A DNA stretch of 56,152 bases from Rhizobium sullae (GTDB lineage: Bacteria; Pseudomonadota; Alphaproteobacteria; Rhizobiales; Rhizobiaceae), in assembly GCF_900169785.1 (NCBI RefSeq), contig NZ_FWER01000023.1:116644-172795 (forward strand). The letters are read 5' to 3'. Below are positions 8,876 to 17,510 of this stretch, in pieces. The stretch's first letter is position 1; each line of letters opens with the position of its first letter. The notes beneath the pieces were generated by a model. The model searched no databases. It worked only from the letters and a program-made list of their open reading frames with translations, and was not told where the DNA came from. A program made the position numbers and the translations under genes.

Positions 8876-8915
8876 CGCGGCGATCAGGATGCGACGTCTC
8901 ATCCTGATCGCCGCG
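8876..8915. terminator. Strong 16-bp stem-loop
   Basis: CGCGGCGATCAGGATG (8876-8891) pairs perfectly with CATCCTGATCGCCGCG (8900-8915) around an 8-base loop. It stands between the toxin-antitoxin promoter and the ArdC-like relic. It may be a terminator, a protein-binding site or an IS end. Confidence 0.5.
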
Positions 8916-8925
8916 ACCTTCCGGC

Positions 8926-9168
8926 CAGCGTCGCCTCGATCCGGCCCGAGTTCGGAGCGGCGTGATCGCCGAGCTCTTGAGCGCGATGATTTGCGCCGAT
9001 CTCGACCTCGGCGTCGAGCTGAGAGCGGACCACGCCCGCCATATCCTTTCCTGGTTCAAGGTATTGACGGACGACCCTCGCGCCATATTCACCGCCGCGA
9101 GCTAGGCACAGCAGGCGGCTGACTGGATGCATGCGCAGCCGCCGCAAGCCAAGCAGATGCCGGCGTGA
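8926..9168 (+). pseudogene. ArdC-like antirestriction protein, C-terminal relic
   Basis: One frame reads LLSAMICADLDLGVELRADH, ILSWFKVLTDDPRAIFTAAS, an in-frame stop, then AQQAADWMH. This is the usual C-terminal end of plasmid ArdC-like (zincin-type, DUF1738) antirestriction proteins, including the helix that follows the metal-binding region. The N-terminal DNA-binding part and the zincin motif are missing and the stop interrupts the rest, so it is a decayed remnant of plasmid or ICE DNA. Confidence 0.7.
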
Positions 9169-9299
9169 TCAGCACTATCTCCAACGGCGTAAGTTTCAAA
9201 AAAAGGGGCCGCGCCGTCGGATATTGGGAAAGCATGGGATCAATAGCCACCGCACCGAGTAGTGCTGTGACAGACAAAGCGTCGGGCGCCCGGAGAACC

Positions 9300-9364
9300 G
9301 GCTTGACTTCATGTCAAGCCAGGAGCATTCGGGCATCGATGACATTGATAAAACTGTCATCGAT
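9300..9364. repeat. Two inverted repeats upstream of corA-like gene
   Basis: GGCTTGAC (9300-9307) pairs with GTCAAGCC (9313-9320). ATCGATGACA (9335-9344) pairs with TGTCATCGAT (9355-9364). The second, a perfect 10-bp repeat with a 10-base spacer, resembles a dimeric regulator site and lies about 120 bases before the transporter start. Confidence 0.45.
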
Positions 9365-9435
9365 TCAAAGGAAAACCAGATGAACCCCGACGGTCGAAGT
9401 TCGACGTCATCACGACCGCTGCTCCCGTAACCCAT

Positions 9436-9477
9436 CTCCTGGTAAAGGCTCCGGAGAGGCCGGCGGTCTTTCAGGAG
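9436..9477 (+). promoter_or_regulatory. Leader hairpin that pairs with the ribosome-binding site
   Basis: CTCCTG (9436-9441) and AAAG (9444-9447) pair with CTTT (9468-9471) and CAGGAG (9472-9477), leaving a two-base bulge. The enclosed region contains CTCCGGAG. The AGGAG of the right arm is the ribosome-binding site for the ATG at 9483, so the hairpin would hide it. This suggests RNA-level control of the metal transporter; no known riboswitch class was recognised. Confidence 0.5.
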
Positions 9478-9482
9478 AGCCC

Positions 9483-10475
9483 ATGCTGCGCACCTACTGG
9501 CACCACGCCGATCACCTGGCACTGGAGTCGCCCATTCCCGGTCCGGGAACAGTCTCCGCTCCGATCTGGCACGACCTGCTCAATCCAACCCCCGATGAGG
9601 ACAGGTCGGTCGAGCGACAATTGGGTATTGCCATTCCGACGCGCGAGGAGATGGAGGACATCGAGCTGTCAGCCCGCCTCTACCAGGAGAGCGGTGCGGA
9701 GTTCATGACGATGACCGCGCTCACCGGTCTCGACGGCGACGAACCTGTAAAAACACCAATAACCTTCATCCTGAAGGGATCGACCTTGGTGACCGTGCGA
9801 TATGCAGAACCGAAGCCGTTCGACGTATTTCTGTCGCGAGCACAGCGCACGAATGGCACCGGCGTTCCCTGTGTCAATGGCGAGATGTTGATGACTGGGC
9901 TGATCGAGGCGCTAATCGACCGTCTGGCTGACTCGCTTGAGCGGCTTGGCAACGAGATCGATGCGGTCTCGCGCGAAGTCTTCCGCTCGAAGGTTTCGAA
10001 CGTGACAAAGAAGACGCAAGACTTGCGGTCGCTGATCGAACAGATCGGCCGGAAGGCCGATTTCCTGACGGCGATACGTGAGAGCCTGATCAGCATCTCT
10101 CGGCTCGTCGCCTATCATGCGGCGCTGGAGAGCCCGGAAAGTCGGCCGTCCAAGGAGATCCGGCAGCGTATCAAGCTACTGCAGCGGGATGCTACCTCGC
10201 TGGGAGACCATGCCAACTTCCTATCGGGAAAGATCAATTTCCTGCTCGATGCGACGCTCGGGCTCATCAATCTAGAGCAGAACCAGATCATCAAGATTTT
10301 CTCGGTGGCGGCCGTGGTGTTCCTACCGCCGACCCTGGTCGCCTCGATCTACGGCATGAACTTCGACGTCATGCCCGAGTTGAAGTGGTATTTCGGCTAT
10401 CCCTTCGTCATCCTTCTGATGGTCCTGTCCGCCGTGATGCCCTACCTCTACTTCAAGAGGCGAGGATGGCTCTGA
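9483..10475 (+). CDS. CorA-family divalent metal ion transporter
   Basis: The 330-residue protein has a large cytoplasmic N-terminal domain and two C-terminal membrane helices. The first ends in the diagnostic GMN motif (about residues 291-293), followed by FDVMPELKWYFGYP and a second helix ending in KRRGWL. CorA proteins form pentamers that move Mg2+ (some move Co2+, Ni2+ or Zn2+); the substrate is not resolved here. AGGAG lies five bases before the ATG and can be masked by a leader hairpin. Confidence 0.9.
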   Translation: MLRTYWHHADHLALESPIPGPGTVSAPIWHDLLNPTPDEDRSVERQLGIAIPTREEMEDIELSARLYQESGAEFMTMTALTGLDGDEPVKTPITFILKGSTLVTVRYAEPKPFDVFLSRAQRTNGTGVPCVNGEMLMTGLIEALIDRLADSLERLGNEIDAVSREVFRSKVSNVTKKTQDLRSLIEQIGRKADFLTAIRESLISISRLVAYHAALESPESRPSKEIRQRIKLLQRDATSLGDHANFLSGKINFLLDATLGLINLEQNQIIKIFSVAAVVFLPPTLVASIYGMNFDVMPELKWYFGYPFVILLMVLSAVMPYLYFKRRGWL

Positions 10476-10589
10476 AAGAGGCCAAGCGATCTCTGCATTG
10501 ATTCCAACAGTCTTGGTGCCCACGCCGATTTCTTCATAGAAGGACAAAACGAACTCAAACGCGGCCCCTGTCCCCGTGATGCGCTCGAC

Positions 10590-10690
10590 CGTGTCAACAG
10601 ATTAGTGTGCATGGTTCCAAGGATTGAAGATACTAACGCCGGTCGGCCCCAAAGTCAGCGGGGTTACGCGTCACGACCTCACGCGGCGAC
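10590..10690 (-). pseudogene. VapC (PIN toxin) 3'-end relic
   Basis: The minus strand reads REVVTRNPADF in one frame and GPTGVSIFNPWNHAH-stop in the next. These are the two halves of a typical VapC C-terminus, separated by a one-base frameshift. No upstream PIN domain (acidic residues) is present, so only the tail of a toxin gene survives. Confidence 0.5.
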
Positions 10691-10860
10691 ACGCCGGTCG
10701 GCCGCCTCTCCCGCATTCGCCGCGAAAACGATGTTGACGCACTGATCGCCGAATCAAGGTCCAACGCGCCGGCCGGCCGGCAGGCCGCGACGCAGGACGA
10801 GATTCGTGAGTGGCGCGATGAAGGGCGCCGCTCCTGATGTCCTTTATTCTTGAGAATTTT
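10690..10860 (+). pseudogene. VapB antitoxin tail followed by VapC start, relic
   Basis: The plus strand encodes DALIAESRSN and TQDEIREWRDEGRRS-stop, typical of VapB-type antitoxin ends. The stop at 10835-10837 overlaps an ATG (TGATG) that opens MSFILEN, the usual beginning of a VapC toxin. After about seven residues similarity is lost and the duplicated rkpJ segment begins at 10939. The operon is therefore truncated on its toxin side, and the start of the antitoxin is not clear. Confidence 0.5.
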
Positions 10861-10938
10861 GGGCAATCCGAACGTCATCGTGACGTTGGTACAACGCGCG
10901 ATCATCAAAGAAGCTTCAACGAAAACAGCAATTTCAGC

Positions 10939-11247
10939 TTAATTCTGAACTCTTAGCTTCAAGCGCGAGGGGCCCTGTCGGATATGAGTCAGGGGATGTC
11001 TATTTTCATCGGATGTTTGCGGATCGGCGGCTCGACGTAAGCGCCCGGCTCGTTGACATTTCGCGCCAGCAACCTCGAGGGCAATACTTTCGGCAGCAGC
11101 CTCCGCTCCCTCTTTCGAATAGAAGTTGCCGCGAACCTGCACGGAGGCGGCGAGCAATCGCATGAACGCGTCAAGCAGCCTTGCCGACGGGGGTGCGGAT
11201 CTTGCCAGAAACGATCGATGGACTTCGGATCCGTCAGCCCTTCGATA
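10939..11247 (-). repeat. Duplicate of the rkpJ 3' end (309 bp)
   Basis: This segment is nearly identical over its whole length to 17842-18150, which contains the last part of rkpJ and 50 bases beyond its stop. Copy length is the same (309 bp) because one extra base near 11077 is balanced by one missing base near 11200. These indels break the frame, so this copy is non-functional. Both copies have the same orientation and bracket about 6.6 kb of unrelated genes. Confidence 0.9.
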
Positions 11248-11264
11248 AGGCGAGAGCTCGGCGT

Positions 11265-11855
11265 TCACGATGATCGCGGCTCAAGCGGAGCTCGATAGAC
11301 GATGACCCGACCGCTCGGTATGAGCTGTGAGAAGAAATCGAAGTCCCGGACGTTACCAGTCAGCACGCTCGCGCCCAGCTGTCGTGCCTGCAGGAAAACA
11401 AGGGCATCATTGACCAAGCGGTGCTCATGTGCAGCACCCTTCGGCAGGTTGCTCAAGCGAAAGAGCAGACCCGCCAACACGCCGGCCTGTCCCCAGATGG
11501 CTGCATCTGGGGCATGAAGTCGGTGCTCCGGAATGTCTTCTACGGTCGCCGTGATCGTTTCGAGGACCGCTTTTGTAGAGGCATGCTTTGGATCCAGCCG
11601 GCCGAAGGCATGAGTCAGCTCAGACAGGCAGACTGCCGAATGGTGGCATAGGCGATGCGTAAGCAGCGTATCAACCTCCACGGGCGAGCGCCCTTGAAGC
11701 ACATCCAGATAGACGCTGGTATCTAGAAATAGAGGCCCTCCGATTGCCGGTTCGTCAGCAGCCCAAGGGATATCTTCGTCGCGCCTGCGCTCGAGCGTTC
11801 CGACATGCTTCTGGGGCTTTAGTGATCGGAGGGTCTCAGAAAGATCAAACCCCAA
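11265..11855 (-). CDS. PIN-domain toxin (VapC-like)
   Basis: The protein contains GGPLFLDTSVYLDVLQG with the first acidic PIN residue. Further acidic residues occur in CLSELTHAFG, and VNDALVFLQARQLGASVLTGNVRDFDFF holds the late Asp pair. PIN toxins are Mg2+-dependent RNases. The long upstream open frame overlaps the antitoxin gene. The best start is the TTG at 11855, giving 196 residues beginning with GFDLSETLRSLKP and overlapping the antitoxin stop by 11 bases. The N-terminal extension of about 35 residues before the PIN domain is longer than in small VapC proteins. Confidence 0.8.
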   Translation of the reverse strand: MGFDLSETLRSLKPQKHVGTLERRRDEDIPWAADEPAIGGPLFLDTSVYLDVLQGRSPVEVDTLLTHRLCHHSAVCLSELTHAFGRLDPKHASTKAVLETITATVEDIPEHRLHAPDAAIWGQAGVLAGLLFRLSNLPKGAAHEHRLVNDALVFLQARQLGASVLTGNVRDFDFFSQLIPSGRVIVYRAPLEPRSS

Positions 11856-12141
11856 GATCGATATCCGTCGGGATGGTGCCCTTGCGGCCCACCAAACGCG
11901 CGCCGAAGTCATCTTCAAGAGCCAGCCGGGAAAGCGCCAATTCCAGCAGCTCAGTGTCGGAGGTGACATGGGCGCGCTTCTTCGCCGCCTCGATCAACTC
12001 CGAGGACACTCGCCCCGACAAGCGGGTATTCTTCGCCGTGCCAAGGAGACCGACGGCCTTCGCTTGCTCGAGCACGAGCTTATTGCGAGCCAACGCGACC
12101 TTTGCTTCTCTTTCCGCAGCAGTTGGTGGTTGGGTACCCAT
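11845..12141 (-). CDS. Antitoxin of the PIN-domain pair
   Basis: The 98-residue protein contains RLSGRVSSELIEAAKKRAHV and DTELLELALSRLALED, a pattern like ribbon-helix-helix or related helical antitoxins. The ATG at 12141 has a good AGGGAGAA ribosome-binding site; the open frame runs further upstream but without a better start. It precedes and overlaps the PIN toxin gene. No named antitoxin family was confirmed, so partner status rests on position and overlap. Confidence 0.7.
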   Translation of the reverse strand: MGTQPPTAAEREAKVALARNKLVLEQAKAVGLLGTAKNTRLSGRVSSELIEAAKKRAHVTSDTELLELALSRLALEDDFGARLVGRKGTIPTDIDLGV

Positions 12142-12259
12142 AGGATTCTCCCTTTGTTGAACATAATATGGATTGCGTTGAACTGGAGGGCAAGGTTCAA
12201 TAGTGGTCGGCGAGTGGGAATCACGAAACGCCAACCGTCCAGATGCAGCGGCTGGGCCC

Positions 12260-12758
12260 TTGTGCGTCGTACTGATCGCCTCGTCTCGGTCACGATCGGC
12301 GGGCTGCCGATCACGCTTTCGGCGGGCGCCGGCGCGCTGTGGCGGGGCCTCCTCTTCGGCTGGTGGCATGCGCGGTATCCTGGCCGGGCTAATGCACCGG
12401 TGGCCGCAACGCAGATCATGTGGGATCCACGACTGGCCACCTTCTGCGCGTTGGTCGGCCTCACGGCGGGACCACAGGCCCTCGCCGCGCTCGCGACCGA
12501 CGGCCCGACGATCCTTGTGGCAGGCGTGGTCGTCACTCTCGTTCCGCCGATAGCCGGCCTCGGCGTCGGCCATTTCCTGCTTGGATCAATCCGGTTGCGC
12601 TCGTTGGCGCGCTTGCCGGTGCACACACCCAGGATCCGGCCATGCTCGCGGCGAGTGATCTCGCGGAAAGTCCTGCGCCAGCACTCGGCTTCACGGTGCC
12701 TTATGCAATCGGCAATATTCTTTTGACAAATCTCGGGCCGGCCGTAGCGTTAAGTTGA
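12260..12758 (+). pseudogene. AspT/YidE-type antiporter, C-terminal fragment with frameshift
   Basis: One frame encodes IGGLPITLSAGAGALWRGLL, then ATFCALVGLTAGPQALAAL and the helix ILVAGVVVTLVPPIAGLGVG. The continuation NPVALVGALAG..DPAML and GFTVPYAIGNILLTNLGP lies in another frame to the stop at 12758. Together they are the last membrane repeat of an aspartate:alanine exchanger-type transporter. The shift occurs near 12585-12590. The N-terminal two thirds of the usual about 560-residue protein are absent. Confidence 0.7.
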
Positions 12759-12816
12759 GCTGCATGGCATCGCCCCGACACTGACGACATTCGGAGAATA
12801 GAAAGGGTGAGAAAAA

Positions 12817-13821
12817 ATGAAAGCTAACGTCGTCACCGCGCTGATTGCCCCACTTGTCTTCGCCACCATGGTGCCCACTTCCGTCCTTGCCAACGACACC
12901 AGCGCCGTCCTCGGCGCCGGCGGCTTGGAACTCACGACGTCCAAAGACATCGTCATGGCGAGCGAAGATCTGTATTTGTCGGCAAGCCAAATCCGGGTGC
13001 GCTACGCCTTCCGCAACGAGAGCGATCGGGACATCACGACGCGGGTCGCCTTTCCGCTACCGGAGGTCGATCAGAACGAAGGTTCGGAGATGGTGTTTTT
13101 GCCGGCGGAAGACCAGGAGAATTTCGTCGACTTCCACGTGACGGTGGATGGGCGGCCTGTCCAACCAAAACTGGAGCAGAAGGCGGTCACCGGCGAGGGT
13201 GCCGATGTGACGGCGGCGATCACAAAGGCTGGCCTGCCGGTCAATGCGCAGCTTCCAGGATGGCAGGAAAAGACACGCGCCTTGCCGCACGATGTCCGGC
13301 AACATCTCATCAAGCAAAGGCTCATTGAGGCAGACGATCCCGGCAATCGGTCGGCCGATTTCGACCCTACCTGGAAGCTGCGAGCATCTTTCCACTGGGA
13401 GCAGACCTTTCCCGCCGGCAAGACCATCACCGTCGAACATCGCTACAAGCCGATCACTGGCGGTGTTTCCTCCTTCGACGAGAGCCAGTTCAATGATTAC
13501 AAGAGTTACTGCCTTGACAACCAGGGTAAGGCAGGCGTCCGCCGGCTAATGAAGCAGGCACAAGCGGCTGCGCAGGCAGACCCGCAAAGAAACCCCAATA
13601 TCGGCGGACCCTCCGAAGTGGAGTATATTCTGACCACCGGGGCCAACTGGAAGGGGCCGATCGGAGACTTCCACCTGACGATCGACAAGGAGAATCCGAA
13701 CGCAGTTCTGACATTGTGCCTGAGCGGTCTCAAGAAGACCGGCCCGACGGCGTTCGAGCTGAGGCGGATGAATTTCACGCCAAAGGAAGACATCCGCTTT
13801 GCGGTTTTTGACTGGCGGTAG
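12817..13821 (+). CDS. DUF4424 family secreted protein
   Basis: The 334-residue protein has a cleavable signal peptide (Lys-Ala start, hydrophobic core, likely cleavage after VLAN near residue 26). The body includes ILTTGANWKGPIGDFHLTID and RFAVFDWR at the end, matching DUF4424, a family of periplasmic proteins of unknown function. A conserved early strand pattern (LYLSASQIRVRYAFRNES) follows the signal. It stands alone; a GAAAGGGTGAGAAAA ribosome-binding region precedes the ATG. Confidence 0.8.
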   Translation: MKANVVTALIAPLVFATMVPTSVLANDTSAVLGAGGLELTTSKDIVMASEDLYLSASQIRVRYAFRNESDRDITTRVAFPLPEVDQNEGSEMVFLPAEDQENFVDFHVTVDGRPVQPKLEQKAVTGEGADVTAAITKAGLPVNAQLPGWQEKTRALPHDVRQHLIKQRLIEADDPGNRSADFDPTWKLRASFHWEQTFPAGKTITVEHRYKPITGGVSSFDESQFNDYKSYCLDNQGKAGVRRLMKQAQAAAQADPQRNPNIGGPSEVEYILTTGANWKGPIGDFHLTIDKENPNAVLTLCLSGLKKTGPTAFELRRMNFTPKEDIRFAVFDWR

Positions 13822-14086
13822 CTCGTTTCCGGAACATCACAATTCAGGGATCAAAACGGGCCCGTTGCACTCGCTCCGCGTAACAGGCTCGGAAGTCAGG
13901 AGCCGGACGCATGTTGCCTGTTACCGAAGGGCCGAGCTGTCAAATTCAGAAGACAACTGAAGCGCGCAGAAGAGACGTGGAATGAAGCTCGGTAAAGACG
14001 AGTGGAAAGTTGACACCCCGGTGGCTATGAATGGGGCGACATTGCGGAGCCGCCGCCCGGATAATACGCGGTGTCGACTCTGTAGG

Positions 14087-14290
14087 ATGCTTTACATAAC
14101 GCTGGATTTGGAAACCTCTCGCCTGCGACTTTCAAGAGTTCGACCCGGAGACTGGGAAGCCTATTTTCCGATCTTCTCAGCCCCCAGACGTCACGGTTTT
14201 CCGATTTGCCGCTCGCGCGTCAACGGGTTGCAGCCGCTCCCGGAAAAGCGGCAACATGGCGTATCCACTCTGTCGGCCTCCTGGGCTTGA
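14087..14290 (+). pseudogene. GNAT acetyltransferase, N-terminal relic
   Basis: The frame opening at 14087 encodes LETSRLRLSRVRPGDWEAYF, the classic first strand and helix of GNAT (RimJ-like) acetyltransferases. It then shifts frame near 14182, where PDVTVFRFA continues the family pattern. The acetyl-CoA-binding part is missing. The 13822-14086 stretch before it holds nothing recognisable. Confidence 0.5.
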
Positions 14291-14333
14291 ATGACCCAGC
14301 ACAAGGCACTCAGAGTGGGTCGCCGTGGCCTTG

Positions 14334-16256
14334 TCACACATGCAGACCAGCGAGACTGAGGCCAAGCCGCAGGTATTCACGATCCTCAGGGCGAGCAAGT
14401 AGTGCCGAATCCAGAAACCAAGAAGCGAACTCTCGCGCCCCCGCGCTGGCATTGCCGCGCCAAGCCGCCCGTGTCGCCACAACAAAGGCATCCGCGAGGC
14501 GACTAGCGTCCTCATGCCGTCCCGCATGCGCGCAACCGACCGCATGCCAAGCGAGATCGCGTGGGCCGTCTGCTCGCGCGAGGTTTGACATCTGCGCCAC
14601 ACTCTCGGCCGGCCGATGGGCAAGAAGTAGAACGCGAGCCCGATAGATGAAACACCATTCCGGCGGGGCCGACATGAGTCGGAGTGCCGACTCCAATGTC
14701 TTCAGGCCTGAATCTGCATCGCCGAGGCAAGCCTGCGCGTAGCCCCATCCGGCCAGTATTGTCGGATCATTCGGATTCAGTTGAAGAGCCTGAATATAGT
14801 GGCGCTTTGCCCGCGAGAACTCTTGGCGCTGTAAGCAGACGTACGCTAACGCGTAGTGGGCCCTAGGGTCCGTGGGATCGAGATTTATCGCCGTCTCAGC
14901 ATGGCGCAGCGCCTGATCGAGCTTGGCTGATGACTTCACGCCCACATCGGCGTTAAACGCACGCACGCTCGCGAACGCCAGCCCATTATGCGCCCGCGCG
15001 AAGGTCGGGTCGATCTCAAGAGCCTTCTCGAACCAGTGTCGCGCTTGCGCCTGAGCTTCAGGGCTGTCGACTTGATCCACATATCGGTTGCCCCGCACGA
15101 AACATTCGTAAGCGCGCAGATCCTGCGCTGGCCGGTGCTGCGCTCGCTCATGCACCAGCATCGTCAGGCGAGCAGTAACTGTTGTCGCTATTGTCGCAGC
15201 TAGCTCGTCCTGAATCGTGAACGGATTGTCCGCCGCCCGGTCATAGCGTTCAGCCCAGATTTGACGGCCCGTTTCCCTCTCGACCAACTTCGCCGTTACC
15301 CTCAGGCGCGAGCCTAACCGTTGCAGGGCCCCCTCGAGCGCGAATTGGGCATCCTCAGCAGGACTGCTCCGGAAAACCGCAACGTCTCGAAATCGAGCAA
15401 GTTCGGTCGCGACTGCCTCACTCAGTCCTGGCGCCGAGCCTGCTGTTCCGGCGTGCGCGTCAACGCCATCAAATGGGGAGACCATGACACCCGGGCGTCC
15501 GCCGATTGGCGCCCCGCCTGCGGGCGACTGCGCCCGCCGACCGGAGTCAAGCCGACGGTGAAGTATGCGATCTCGCAGCTTGCAGGTAGCAAGTTCCGGA
15601 TTCGCGCCGAGCTCGCGCTTCAGGATGGCCGCACAGGCCTCGAACTGGCGCATAGCGAGCGTCCACTGGCTCTGCTCGGCATAGTGGCGCATCAACGCCC
15701 GATGGGCTCCCTCGCTGAGAGGATCGAGAGCTAGCAGCTGGTGGGCCAGGTCATAGTCCGACTCCGTTTCGAGCAGATGGTCGATTGCCTGGACGAAAAG
15801 GCTGCGGAGCCTCTCGCGTTCTAACTCCAGCCACTCATTGAATGCAGGCGCGTGGATCTCAAGAGCAGCAAGAAGATCGCCCTTGAAGAGCGCTGCCGCC
15901 TGCCGCAGCTCGGACGGCACGCGAGAGCGGGCAAGGCGCTCGAACTCCAAAACATCGACAGCAAGGGCGTCAGCCTGCAGGCAGACAGCGTCGCGTTCCG
16001 CAGTCAGAAGGGTGCGGTACTCCCCCAGTCCTTTGCGAATATCGGTGAGGGCGTAACGCAGGCTGCCACGAGCCTGCTCCTCTTCACGCTCGCCCCAGAA
16101 TAGGCCGTAGAGCGCAGCCCGGCCATGACGGCGGCCCGGCGGCAATGCAAGATAGGCAAATAATGCCTGCGCCTTTCGGGTGCCGAAGGTAACGGCTCTG
16201 CCTGACTCTGTTCGAACGCTGAACGCGCCCAAGACCTCGATGCTGATAGCCGCCAT
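14334..16256 (-). CDS. SARP-like (BTAD) regulator with TPR C-terminus
   Basis: The 640-residue protein begins with a winged-helix OmpR/SARP-like DNA-binding region (IEVLGAFSVRTESGRAVTFG, residues about 5-95). A bacterial transcriptional activator domain follows (about 100-245; DVLEFERLARS, then YAEQSQWTLAMRQFEACAAI). A middle section (about 275-370) resembles the TolB-like segment found in related rhizobial regulators (GRQIWAERYDR). TPR-type helical repeats occupy about 385-560 (FEKALEIDPTFARAHNGLA, then NLDPTDPRAHYALAY). There is no ATPase domain. It is probably a DNA-binding regulator whose TPR part binds a protein partner. It is divergent from a small orphan gene at 16353. Confidence 0.85.
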   Translation of the reverse strand: MAAISIEVLGAFSVRTESGRAVTFGTRKAQALFAYLALPPGRRHGRAALYGLFWGEREEEQARGSLRYALTDIRKGLGEYRTLLTAERDAVCLQADALAVDVLEFERLARSRVPSELRQAAALFKGDLLAALEIHAPAFNEWLELERERLRSLFVQAIDHLLETESDYDLAHQLLALDPLSEGAHRALMRHYAEQSQWTLAMRQFEACAAILKRELGANPELATCKLRDRILHRRLDSGRRAQSPAGGAPIGGRPGVMVSPFDGVDAHAGTAGSAPGLSEAVATELARFRDVAVFRSSPAEDAQFALEGALQRLGSRLRVTAKLVERETGRQIWAERYDRAADNPFTIQDELAATIATTVTARLTMLVHERAQHRPAQDLRAYECFVRGNRYVDQVDSPEAQAQARHWFEKALEIDPTFARAHNGLAFASVRAFNADVGVKSSAKLDQALRHAETAINLDPTDPRAHYALAYVCLQRQEFSRAKRHYIQALQLNPNDPTILAGWGYAQACLGDADSGLKTLESALRLMSAPPEWCFIYRARVLLLAHRPAESVAQMSNLARADGPRDLAWHAVGCAHAGRHEDASRLADAFVVATRAAWRGNASAGAREFASWFLDSALLARPEDREYLRLGLSLAGLHV

Positions 16257-16352
16257 CCGATTTTTGCGCTCCGCAGCCCTACGACGGCGGTTTTAACGCG
16301 CCTCTAACGGAGCGCGAATCGCCAGCCGACGCTCCTCTCACGAGCAGGTGCA

Positions 16353-16676
16353 ATGATCCCACTGGAAATCAAATCGGAGCGTGCCATGACTATATCACGC
16401 AAATGGTGGAAATCGTCGGCAGAACATATTTCAGGCGATGAAGAACCGAGCAGTTACAACCGGGCGCACCTGGACATAGGCGATCTCATGATCCTTTCGA
16501 TGCAGGGCTCGGTGGTGGACCTCTCGGAGTACATACCATCGCGGAATCCCCCGCATGAACTTTACTGTGATTTCAACTCACACGGGGTCGTCACACGCCT
16601 AGCCTCGTCTGCCACAAAAGGAATCACGCGGTCTCTGCGGGCGCTGCGATTTCTCCGCGGCCGTCGTGATCAATGA
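16353..16676 (+). CDS. Small hypothetical protein
   Basis: No family was recognised. The open frame encodes 107 residues from 16353; an internal ATG at 16386 would give 96 residues beginning MTISRKWWKSS. It is hydrophilic, without signal or membrane segment, and ends in a basic tail (RSLRALRFLRGRRDQ). It lies divergently from the SARP-like regulator and just before the ChaC-like gene, so it may be a target of that regulator, but no function can be given. Confidence 0.45.
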   Translation: MIPLEIKSERAMTISRKWWKSSAEHISGDEEPSSYNRAHLDIGDLMILSMQGSVVDLSEYIPSRNPPHELYCDFNSHGVVTRLASSATKGITRSLRALRFLRGRRDQ

Positions 16677-16688
16677 AGGGTGCATTCA

Positions 16689-17366
16689 ATGGAGCTTACT
16701 CCTGAGAAGGTAGCCCTTGTCCATCGGGTGGTTGCGGATTCTGGCCCGGATCCGGCGCTCGTCTACCACACGGATGCGGACTACCGCGCAGCTGTCGAGC
16801 AGATTCTGGCCTCTCATCCGAACGGGGAAGACATTTGGATCTTCGCCTATGGTTCTTTGATCTGGAAGCCGGAAGTGAATCATATCGAAGAGCGGATCGG
16901 GACGGTTCGAGGCTGGCACAGGTCGTTCTGCCTAAGTTTGACGAGATGGCGCGGTACCAAAGATCAGCCTGGCCTCATGATGGCTCTCGATCGAGGCGGC
17001 CAGTGCAAAGGCGTGGCGTACCGGCTCACCAGCGCAACAGCGCAGGCTCAACTCAACAAGCTCTTTCGCCGAGAGATGAGTGCAAAGCCTCCCACCAACA
17101 TGCCGCGGTGGCTCAATGTCGCAATCGGTGGGCAGTCGGTGCGCGCGATCGCCTTTGTCGCGAACCGCAACGGATGCGGATATATCGGAAAAATTTCGCT
17201 CGAAATGACGGCCGAGAGGTTGTCCATGGCTTGTGGACACTGGGGTTCGGGAGCCGAGTATCTCTACAACACCATAGTCCAACTGGAGGCGCGCGGTATT
17301 CGCGACCGTTATTTGTGGCACCTACAAAGATTGGTCGCTGCCCAAATCGACGCCAGTGCTTTTTGA
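16689..17366 (+). CDS. ChaC-like gamma-glutamylcyclotransferase
   Basis: The 225-residue protein has the phosphate-binding start IWIFAYGSLIWKPE (about residues 50-63) typical of the GGCT/ChaC fold, then GWHRSFCLSLTRWRGTKDQPGLMMALD and the later GYIGKIS. ChaC enzymes cleave glutathione to 5-oxoproline and Cys-Gly. Start is set at the ATG (16689); a GTG three codons upstream is also possible. It follows the small hypothetical gene by 12 bases and may be co-transcribed with it. Confidence 0.88.
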   Translation: MELTPEKVALVHRVVADSGPDPALVYHTDADYRAAVEQILASHPNGEDIWIFAYGSLIWKPEVNHIEERIGTVRGWHRSFCLSLTRWRGTKDQPGLMMALDRGGQCKGVAYRLTSATAQAQLNKLFRREMSAKPPTNMPRWLNVAIGGQSVRAIAFVANRNGCGYIGKISLEMTAERLSMACGHWGSGAEYLYNTIVQLEARGIRDRYLWHLQRLVAAQIDASAF

Positions 17367-17510
17367 GGACCGTAGAAAGGCCGGTCCAGTTCGCTCTGAC
17401 AGGACGTCCGCTTCTGTGCGCTCCCCGCCCGTTCCGGTAGCCTGGCCCAGACGGCAAAGTTCCACCCGACCCGGTCGTTGTCGGGAAGGCAACCAGATGG
17501 TCGGCATCGG

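Noticed and set aside
9436..9482. Identity of the corA leader as a known riboswitch or ROSE-type thermometer
   Set aside because: The loop and flanking bases do not match the known consensus patterns I could recall; only the pairing with the ribosome-binding site is supported.
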